A stretch of DNA of 64,000 bases. Origin: Planctomycetaceae bacterium (GTDB lineage: Bacteria; Planctomycetota; UBA1135; GCA-002686595). The stretch is taken from contig WYBT01000017.1 in assembly GCA_011525785.1 (NCBI GenBank), positions 34,720 through 98,719 on the forward strand, given 5' to 3'. Positions 57,767-64,000 of the stretch are shown one piece after another (within the stretch, counting starts at the first letter, position 1; every line of letters starts with the position of its first letter). The position numbers were made by a program, and so were the translations under genes. The notes beneath the pieces are model-generated. The model did not search any database. It saw only the letters and a list, made by a program, of their open reading frames with translations, and was not told where the DNA came from.

Positions 57767-59131
57767 ATGAAGCTCAGTGCCCCGCAGTCGACCACGGCGC
57801 GCGCCGCCGTCCGCGCTCCTTCGCAATGCCTGCTCGCCGCCGTGCTGTGCGCCGCCGGTTTGAGCTCCGGCCTCGCGCACGGTCAGAGCGGGTCGCTGCC
57901 GACGCCGGCCAGCACTCCGGCGAACAACAACACAGCAGGCGCCGCGACCCAGGCGCCGGCCACTGCGCCGGCCACTGCGCCCGCGGCCGCCCCCAAGCAG
58001 GGCGAGACGCCCAAGTTCCTGCGCTACGTGCGCGCGAAGGCCGAGGGCGCGAAGATTCGCAACATCTACGACGCGCAGGGCCTGGTGGTGCTCGAGGCCA
58101 AGGAAGGCGATGTGCTCGCGGTCTACGGTGAACGCGGCGAGTGGCTCGAGGTCGAGGCGCCGGGCGGCTTTTCGGTGTGGGTCTTCGGGGAGTACCTCGC
58201 GCCGGCGGCCGAAGCTGGAACGCTGCAGGTCACCGGAGAAGGCGTGCTCATGCGGCCGTCGCCGTCGAGCGCGACCGACAGCCTGCCGCTGCGCCAACGC
58301 CTCGGCCGCGGCGAGCGCCTGCGGCTGATCGGGCGCCGGGATCTGTCCAAGCCCATGGCGGAGGACTGGGTCAACGTCTGGTCGCCGCCGCACGCGCGCG
58401 CCTGGGTAGCGAGTGCGCAGGTTGAAGCGCTCGCCGCCGGCGTCGACGGCGCGAAGTTGTGGGCCGCCGCCGTGGCCACGGCGCGGCCGATGGTCAGCAC
58501 GCCCATCGTGGACGCGAGCGCCAAGGCAGGCGCAGGCGCCGGCGCTGGCGCGAACGATCAGCGCGCGGTGGCCGCGGCCATCGAAGAGGGCGAACGTCTG
58601 CTGAGCGCGGCGCGGGCTGCCGAGCAGTCCGGCGGCGCGCCCGATTACGCGAGTGCGAAGGCGGCCTTCGAAAAGGCCGTGGGGCTGGCGGGCACGGGTC
58701 CGTCCGCGGAGTTGGCTCAGCAGCGTGTGAAGCTCTGCTCGACCTACGAAGAGGCCTGGAAGCTGACCCAGGACCTGCGCGCCCACGAAGCGGCGCAAGC
58801 GGATGCGCTGCGCCGGCGCGAAGAGGCGCTGCGCAAGGCCGAGAACCGCAACGTGTTCGACGGACGTTTCGACGCGCGCGGCTGGGTCGAGCGCGTGGTG
58901 GTCAAGGGCGAGCAGCAGCCGATCTACCTGCTGCGCTTCGGCGGAGCCGCGAGCGCCGAATTGGTGTGCACCTCCGGGCGCCTGCGCCTCGAGGATTTCC
59001 TCGACGTCGAGGTCGGTGTCAGCGGCCGCGAACTGCGCGCAGCGATCGTCGGCCCCACGGCCGCCCTGTCGCGCCCGCGCGAGATCGATGTGACCCGGCT
59101 CGAAGTGATCTCCGCGCGCCGCCCGCGCTGA
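57767..59131 (+). CDS. Secreted protein with SH3-like repeats
   Basis: A 454-residue protein: signal peptide (MKLSAPQSTTARAAVRAPSQ, then CLLAAVLCAAGLSSGLAHGQ) and a Thr/Ala/Pro-rich linker. Two bacterial-SH3-like units follow (FLRYVRAKAEGAKIRNIYDA with GGFSVWVFGEYL, and VLMRPSPSSATDSLPLRQRL with VNVWSPPHARAWVA). A helical segment (about 250-330, ASAKAAFEKAVGLAGTGPSA) and a C-terminal beta region (GWVERVVVKGEQQPIYLLRF) complete it. SH3_3 units usually bind cell-wall material. ATG 57740 is an alternative start. Confidence 0.72.
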   Translation: MKLSAPQSTTARAAVRAPSQCLLAAVLCAAGLSSGLAHGQSGSLPTPASTPANNNTAGAATQAPATAPATAPAAAPKQGETPKFLRYVRAKAEGAKIRNIYDAQGLVVLEAKEGDVLAVYGERGEWLEVEAPGGFSVWVFGEYLAPAAEAGTLQVTGEGVLMRPSPSSATDSLPLRQRLGRGERLRLIGRRDLSKPMAEDWVNVWSPPHARAWVASAQVEALAAGVDGAKLWAAAVATARPMVSTPIVDASAKAGAGAGAGANDQRAVAAAIEEGERLLSAARAAEQSGGAPDYASAKAAFEKAVGLAGTGPSAELAQQRVKLCSTYEEAWKLTQDLRAHEAAQADALRRREEALRKAENRNVFDGRFDARGWVERVVVKGEQQPIYLLRFGGAASAELVCTSGRLRLEDFLDVEVGVSGRELRAAIVGPTAALSRPREIDVTRLEVISARRPR

Positions 59132-59166
59132 GCGGCGCGTCGCTTGCGCTCGATTCGTGAGGCGCC

Positions 59167-59325
59167 ATGGCGTTCTCGTTCGATCTGCGCGACTGGCTGA
59201 GGCGACTGTTCGCGCTCGGGCCGTCGAGGCCGCTGTGCGATTCGTGCAAGTGGGACTACGGCGGCGCGTGCAAACGACCTGAGCGCCCCAACGCGTTCAA
59301 GTGTCCGGACTACACGCGCCGTTAG
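59167..59325 (+). CDS. Small four-cysteine protein
   Basis: A 52-residue protein starting MAFSFDLRDWLRRLFALGPS with a hydrophobic, Arg-containing helix, then CDSCKWDYGGACKRP and ending FKCPDYTRR. The four Cys (about 24, 27, 35, 46) suggest a zinc or Fe-S site or disulfides. The ATG has no perfect Shine-Dalgarno. It lies 35 nt after the SH3-domain gene and may be co-transcribed with it. Family unknown. Confidence 0.6.
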   Translation: MAFSFDLRDWLRRLFALGPSRPLCDSCKWDYGGACKRPERPNAFKCPDYTRR

Positions 59326-59456
59326 CCGGACCGAGCTTCATCAGCCAGGTCGCGCCAGCGTCAGAGCGCTGTCCCGCGAGCGCCTTCTGCGCGAGTGCTC
59401 GAGGGGCTCCCGCGCTGCGGGGCACTGCTCGACGCGTGGCCGCCGAACGCGCCGGT

Positions 59457-60599
59457 TCAGGTGCGCTGCTCCGTCGCGCCTAGCCAGCGTTCGCGCACGG
59501 GCGCGAGCGAGCCTGCGAGCAGCGCCGCGCGCGTCTCTTCCATCAGGCGGTGGAAGGCGCGCAGGTTGTGCTGCGTGAGCAACTGTGCGCCGAGCATCTC
59601 GCCCGACTTGGCGAGGTGCCGCAGGTAAGCCCGGCTGTAGCCGTGGGAGCAGGACGGGCAGTCGCAGCCCTCTTCGAGCGGCCGCGCGTCGCGCGCGTGA
59701 ACGGCGTTGCGCAAGTTGAGCGTTCCGTGGCGCGTGAAGGCCTGGTGCGTGCGTCCGTGGCGCGTCGGAGTCACGCAGTCGAACAGATCCACGCCCCGCT
59801 CGATGGCGTCGAGGAAGTCACGCGGAGTCCCCACGCCCATCAAGTAGCGCGGTCGGTCGGCCGGCAGCCGCGGCGCCGCGGCGTCCACCGCGCGCAGCAT
59901 CTGTTCGTGCGATTCGCCGACGCTCACGCCGCCGATGGCGTAGCCCACCAAGTCGTGCGCGCAGACCGCCTCGACCGAGCGCGCGCGCAGGTCTTCGAAC
60001 GCGCCTCCCTGAACGATGCCGAACAGCGCCTGTCCGCGCGTCTCGCCGCCCAGCTCGCGGTGGCGGCGCACACAGCGCTCGAGCCAGCGGTGCGTGCGCT
60101 CGGTCGCGGCCTCGACTTCCTCGCGCGCGTCGGGGTTCGACGGGCAGTGGTCGAAGGCCATGGCGACGTCGGCGCCGAGCTTGGCTTCGATCTCGATCAC
60201 GCGTTCGGGCGTGAAGCGCACCTGCGCGCCGTCGACCACCGAACGGAACGTCGCGCCGTCGTCGTCGATGCTGCGGATGTCCGAAAGGCTGAACACCTGG
60301 TAGCCGCCCGAGTCGGTGAGGATCGGCCCGCTCCAGCGCATGAAACCGTGCAGGCCGCCGAGCTCGGCGATCAGCTCCTCGCCGGGCCGCAGGTGCAGGT
60401 GGTAGGTGTTCGCGAGCACCATCTGCGAGCCGACCTGCGCGAGCGTGCGCGCGTCGACACCTTTCACGGTGGCGCGCGTGCCGACCGGCATGAACGCCGG
60501 CGTGCGCACGACGCCGTGCGGAGTTCCGAACAGGCCCGCGCGCCCGCGCGAGTCGCCGGCGGTCGCGACCACCTCGAACGAGAAGCGCTCGCGCTGCAT
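59457..60599 (-). CDS. tgt: tRNA-guanine transglycosylase
   Basis: A 380-residue enzyme exchanging guanine-34 for preQ1 in tRNAs, leading to queuosine. FGTPHGVVRTPAFMPVGTRA begins the barrel; nucleophile region ILTDSGGYQVFSLSD; VDLFDCVTPTRHGRTHQAFT; and the zinc site CDCPSCSHGYSRAYLRHL supplies Cys, Cys, Cys and His. The start ATG shares one base with the upstream spoIID stop (TGATG), so it is translated after the ruvB-spoIID unit. Confidence 0.95.
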   Translation of the reverse strand: MQRERFSFEVVATAGDSRGRAGLFGTPHGVVRTPAFMPVGTRATVKGVDARTLAQVGSQMVLANTYHLHLRPGEELIAELGGLHGFMRWSGPILTDSGGYQVFSLSDIRSIDDDGATFRSVVDGAQVRFTPERVIEIEAKLGADVAMAFDHCPSNPDAREEVEAATERTHRWLERCVRRHRELGGETRGQALFGIVQGGAFEDLRARSVEAVCAHDLVGYAIGGVSVGESHEQMLRAVDAAAPRLPADRPRYLMGVGTPRDFLDAIERGVDLFDCVTPTRHGRTHQAFTRHGTLNLRNAVHARDARPLEEGCDCPSCSHGYSRAYLRHLAKSGEMLGAQLLTQHNLRAFHRLMEETRAALLAGSLAPVRERWLGATEQRT

Positions 60600-61879
60600 C
60601 AGCGTCGGTCCTCGATGCGCGCGCCGGGGAAGTAGTGCGCGAGGATCTGCTCGGCGCTCCAGCCGCGCCGTGCGTACTCGAGCGCGCCCTGTTGGCACAG
60701 ACCGGCGCCGTGGCCGAAGCCCGCGCCGCGGAACGCCAGTCCCGTCGAGAGTTTCTCGCCGGCCTTGGGCCACAGGCCGAGCACCAGCGCGCTGCGCAAC
60801 TTGTCGCGTCCCAGCGCGCGCCGCAGCTCTTCGAAGCGCAGGCGCTTGGTCGAGCGATCGCCGACCAGCTCCACCGCGAGCCAGCGCTGGGATCCGTCGC
60901 GCTCGAGCGGCGCGAGGCTGACGAGCTCGTCGCCCAGCTCGTGTGCGCGCGCCAGGGCGTTGAGCTCGTCGCGTCGCGCTGTCCAGCTCCACTTCACCGC
61001 GTCCGAACTCGCGCACGGCTCGCACGCCACGCTCGACAGGCAGCTCGAGCGCAGCTCGGGGAATACGCTGCGACCGTCGGCGGTGCGGCCCCCGCAGGAC
61101 GAGTGGTAGCGCGCGTCGACGTACTCGTCGCTCTCGAGCAGCACCAGTCCGGCGGTGCTGCGCAGCGCCTCGCGCAAGCGCTCGAGTGAGCTGCCCTCGC
61201 GCGCATTGGCCGGCTGCGGCTCGCCGCCGTAGGCCTGGTCGCGGACGCCGTCGAACAGGTACGGATCGCGCCGCGCCGCGCCGCGCTGCTCGAGGTTCGC
61301 GAGCGCGTAGCTGCGCGCCGCGATGGCCTGGGCGCGCCACGCCTCGCGCGGTCGGTCGCCGAAGCCCAGCTCGCGCGCGACCACGCCCAGCACGTAGTCC
61401 TCGAGCTCGACCTGGTTCTCGATGCGCCACTCGCCGGAGGGCTCGACGCTGATGCGCAGAGAGCCGCGGTACGCGCCGGACCCGATCGCGATCGTGCGCC
61501 CGTCGCCGGCCGCGACTTCGACGCTCTGGCGCGGCGGCCGGTCGTCCAGCGCGACTTCGCCTCCGACGCGGCGTGCGTTGCGCCGCGCGCCGCGGGCGTC
61601 GGAGAACTCGAGCGTCGCGGACGCGGGGACCGACAGGCGAACCGTCACAGTCCCGCTCGCGCGGCGCCGCACTAGCGCGGCCTCGCGCGGAACGGGCGTG
61701 GACGTCGGGGCCGTGCGCGGCGCCGGCTCGGCCGCAGCGGGCAGCGAGGAGGCGCGGGCTTCGCTCGCATGCGTCGCGCGGCAAGCGTGGAGGAAGAACG
61801 CGCTCAACGCGGCGGCGCCGACGAGCGCGTTGCGCAGCGACACGGACGAGGAGCGGCGCACGGAGGTGGTGCGGCTCAC
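60599..61879 (-). CDS. SpoIID/LytB-type peptidoglycan-modifying protein
   Basis: A 426-residue exported protein (signal-like LRNALVGAAALSAFFLHACR). The SpoIID domain (about 150-426) has NQVELEDYVLGVVARELGFG, AWRAQAIAARSYALANLEQR, the Cys-rich YHSSCGGRTADGRSVFPELR and the terminal AFRGAGFGHGAGLCQQGALE. The family cleaves denuded glycan strands in walls and appears widely outside sporulators. It overlaps ruvB (GTGA) and tgt (TGATG). GTG start at 61879; the Ala-rich region after the signal is a probable linker. Confidence 0.83.
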   Translation of the reverse strand: MSRTTSVRRSSSVSLRNALVGAAALSAFFLHACRATHASEARASSLPAAAEPAPRTAPTSTPVPREAALVRRRASGTVTVRLSVPASATLEFSDARGARRNARRVGGEVALDDRPPRQSVEVAAGDGRTIAIGSGAYRGSLRISVEPSGEWRIENQVELEDYVLGVVARELGFGDRPREAWRAQAIAARSYALANLEQRGAARRDPYLFDGVRDQAYGGEPQPANAREGSSLERLREALRSTAGLVLLESDEYVDARYHSSCGGRTADGRSVFPELRSSCLSSVACEPCASSDAVKWSWTARRDELNALARAHELGDELVSLAPLERDGSQRWLAVELVGDRSTKRLRFEELRRALGRDKLRSALVLGLWPKAGEKLSTGLAFRGAGFGHGAGLCQQGALEYARRGWSAEQILAHYFPGARIEDRR

Positions 61880-62967
61880 GCGGACAGGTCGGCGCGCGCG
61901 GCGGCGCCGGGCGGTTCGACGCCGATGGCCGCGCAGCCCGAGCGCGTGATCACGCGACCGCGGCTGGTGCGCTCGATGAATCCGCAGCGCAAGAGGTGCG
62001 GCTCGAAGACGTCTTCGATGGTGTCCTCGGCTTCGCCCACTGCCGCGGCGATGGTCTTGAGCCCGATCGGCCGCGCTGCGGAGCGTGCGAGGCAGTGCAG
62101 GATGCGGCGGTCGAGCTCCTCGAGGCCGTGCTCGTCCACGCCCATGCGCCGGAGCGCTTCCAACGCCGTCGCCGAGGAGACCTTCGCTTCGCCGCTCACC
62201 TGCGCGAGGTCGCGCGCGCGCCGCAGGAAGCGGTTGACGACGCGCGGCGTGCCGCGGCTGCGCGCGGCCAGCGCTTGCGCCGCGCCGGCCTCGATCGGCA
62301 TGCCCAGCAGGCGCGCCGAGCGCACGACGATCGCGATCAGGTCCTCGTCGGGGTAGGGCGCCAGACGTTCGAGCACGCCGAAGCGCCCGCGGAACGGGGC
62401 CGAGAGCAAGCCCTCGCGCGTGGTCGCGCCGACCAGCACGAAGCGCTCGAGCTTGAGCGGCAGCACGCGCGCGTCGGGGCCCTGGTCGAGCGTCAGCTCG
62501 ACGGAAAAGTCCTCCATGGCGGAGTACAGGTACTCCTCGACGGTCACCGGCGTGCGGTGGATCTCGTCGATGAACAGCACGTCGCCGCGCTTGAGCTTGG
62601 TGAGGATGCCCACGAGGTCGCGCGCGCGTTCGAGCGCGGGGCCGGTGGTCGAGTGCAGCGTCGATCCGCACTCGCTCGCGATCAGCCGCGCGAGCGAGGT
62701 CTTGCCCAGGCCCGGCGGCCCGGAGAGCAGCACGTGGTCGGGCGACTCGCCGCGGGCTGCGGCCGCGCGGATCGCGACGCGCAGGTTCTCGACCGCCTGG
62801 CGCTGACCGACGAACTCCTCGAACGAGCGCGGGCGCAGCGAGTTCTCGAACTCGACCTCGCGTGGCTCCGCGCGCGACGCGGCGAGCCCCGCCAGCACCT
62901 CCTGCAGGCGCTCGGTGTGGAACACCGAGGCCGCCGATCCAGTCTGTTCCTCGGCGTTGGATTCCAT
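61876..62967 (-). CDS. ruvB: Holliday junction DNA helicase RuvB
   Basis: A 363-residue AAA+ branch-migration motor working with RuvA/RuvC. Walker A LLSGPPGLGKTSLARLIASE, Walker B VLFIDEIHRTPVTVEEYLYS, sensor I LVGATTREGLLSAPFRGRFG with the arginine finger, and the C-terminal winged helix (GLKTIAAAVGEAEDTIEDVF then EPHLLRCGFIERTSRGRVIT) are all present. ATG 62967 gives the normal length. First gene of ruvB-spoIID-tgt. Confidence 0.96.
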   Translation of the reverse strand: MESNAEEQTGSAASVFHTERLQEVLAGLAASRAEPREVEFENSLRPRSFEEFVGQRQAVENLRVAIRAAAARGESPDHVLLSGPPGLGKTSLARLIASECGSTLHSTTGPALERARDLVGILTKLKRGDVLFIDEIHRTPVTVEEYLYSAMEDFSVELTLDQGPDARVLPLKLERFVLVGATTREGLLSAPFRGRFGVLERLAPYPDEDLIAIVVRSARLLGMPIEAGAAQALAARSRGTPRVVNRFLRRARDLAQVSGEAKVSSATALEALRRMGVDEHGLEELDRRILHCLARSAARPIGLKTIAAAVGEAEDTIEDVFEPHLLRCGFIERTSRGRVITRSGCAAIGVEPPGAAARADLSA

Positions 62968-63842
62968 CGGCGGGAGGCCAGCATATCGAGGCCTTCGGGA
63001 CGCTCGAAGCGCGATCCCGTGCGATGCGCTGAGCGCGGCGACGTGGAGTGTTCGCCGTTGCGCGGAATCGCACGCCGAGCGAGCGGCTGCTCGGCAACGC
63101 CGGGCCGGTTTGCTCCTGGCGGCGTGCACGACGGCGCGCGCAGCAACGCGCGCCGCGCACGCCTTACTCGATCGTGGGAAGGGACTTGCGGCCATCGTCG
63201 GCGCTCGCTGGGAAATCGCGGGCGCAGCGAGCTCGCGCTCCCGTCCGTGGCACGTCGCTTGAGCAAGGGGACCCCCAGCTCCGCTCAGCCGTCAGTGCTC
63301 CACTGGCGCCGAAGCGGCGCTCGTTGTTCGCCGGGCGAGGTCTTCGAACTCGCCCCGCCGGCCCTGACCGTCCTGTGGACGGCGCCGGGGACTCGGGGGG
63401 TGCTTTCGGGGCCGCGATCGGCGCGGGTCGGGGCGGCGGCGGTCGCTCGAAGTGCGCCTGGTCGCACCTCACCGACGAACCTTGGGGGCCCCCTTCGTTC
63501 GCCGGCGCGCGCCGCGGCGCACGGGCCCGTTCGGACGACGGCACTCTTTGAGATTTGCGCGCACCACGCGCGGCGACGGACACTACACTCGCGCCCCCCC
63601 CTCGGGCCGCAGTGCGCACGTCCGGTTTCGGCGCGACCTGTGGTGCGAGTTCCTGGCTGTCCCACCACAGTCTCGAGCCCCCGTTTCGCGCCGTGCGCGC
63701 TCAGTGCGCGGCGTCCGGGGATCGTGGTCGTCGCGGGACCTCCAGGCGACGTGTCTGCGGCGCGCCTTCCCACTGCGGGGCGTGCGGCGCGGCACGTGCG
63801 ATGGCGGCCACACCAACGACCCAACGAACTGCTCTTCAAGCC
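62968..63842. other. Long gap upstream of ruvB and the terminal lipoprotein gene
   Basis: About 875 nt between divergent genes with no recognisable protein on either strand. A C-rich run (seven or more C) lies near 63594-63600, and TACACT (63584-63589), a possible -10 without a matching -35, precedes it. Nothing else was seen. Confidence 0.4.
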
Positions 63843-64000
63843 ATGACACGACGGCCCTCGACCGCATCGACGTTTCAGCGACGGCTGGCCTGGACACTTG
63901 CGACTGCGCCCCTGGCGTACTTGGCAGCCTGCTCGGGAGGCTCGAGCACCGGCGCCGCCTCCCAGTTGGACCTGACCGAGGTCTCCAACGGCTTCGGTCT
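63843..64000 (+). CDS. Start of a putative lipoprotein (3' end outside the window)
   Basis: The first 52 codons read MTRRPSTASTFQRRLAWTLA, then a hydrophobic segment ending LAYLAAC, a lipobox with Cys about residue 30, then SGGSSTGAASQL and DLTEVSNGFG. The EVSNGFG segment recurs at the beginning of many exported proteins of this planctomycete group (from memory). The gene continues past the right edge, so domains are unknown. Confidence 0.7.
   Translation, partial: MTRRPSTASTFQRRLAWTLATAPLAYLAACSGGSSTGAASQLDLTEVSNGFG

Overview
The window is a GC-rich bacterial chromosome segment, dense with genes on both strands and without any rRNA or tRNA that I could find. It looks like a planctomycete, probably of the Saltatorellus/Pla163-like group. 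The reasons are the secreted proteins with a TYCTAGTSSAGC-type tail module, a sigma factor fused through a membrane segment to carboxypeptidase-regulatory-like domains, secreted beta-helix proteins with short signal peptides, and futalosine-route menaquinone genes. The assignment rests on family knowledge and was not tested by a search.

Layout. 0-3 kb: start of mqnA (cut by the left edge), an RlmI-like methyltransferase, an RluA-type pseudouridine synthase and an SGNH hydrolase. 3.6-5.8 kb: a zinc metallopeptidase plus ATP-grasp ligase pair, then a 13-nt tandem repeat. 6.2-11.7 kb: a large secreted alpha/beta hydrolase, a coiled-coil protein, an HRDC protein and a small membrane protein. 11.6-14.0 kb: mqnC-mqnE, which with mqnA give three futalosine-pathway genes within 14 kb. 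14-24 kb: a frameshifted hypothetical gene, a GNAT acetyltransferase, two overlapping sensor genes (PAS4-HisKA_2 kinase and REC-PAS-kinase), a methyltransferase, an XRE/MmyB-like regulator with a clear palindromic operator facing a DUF2834 gene, and a hybrid kinase.

24.3-33.9 kb is the accessory region and the most interesting part. It holds an HNH endonuclease, a two-gene hipB-hipA toxin-antitoxin module, and, tail-to-tail with it, a three-gene hipB-hipS-hipT module with two matched palindromic operators. A truncated integron integrase follows. Then comes a run of visibly lower-GC genes all on the + strand: an unknown, a winged-helix plus TIR/deoxyribosyltransferase-like effector, an Abi_C-type abortive infection protein and a tiny membrane protein. 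I read this as a toxin/defence island built around a relic chromosomal integron.

34-64 kb returns to core genes: glyS (followed by a 39-bp-arm inverted repeat), a VOC protein, secreted beta-helix proteins, the ECF sigma fusion, guaB-guaA, slyD, a secreted protein, a lipoprotein, gatC-gatA-gatB (tRNA-dependent amidation of Asp/Glu), comF joined without a stop codon to larC, panD, an SH3-type secreted protein, ruvB-spoIID-tgt, and the start of a lipoprotein at the right edge. Many neighbouring genes overlap by ATGA, GTGA or TGATG, which indicates translational coupling. Many short alternative reading frames in this GC-rich DNA are shadows and were left out.
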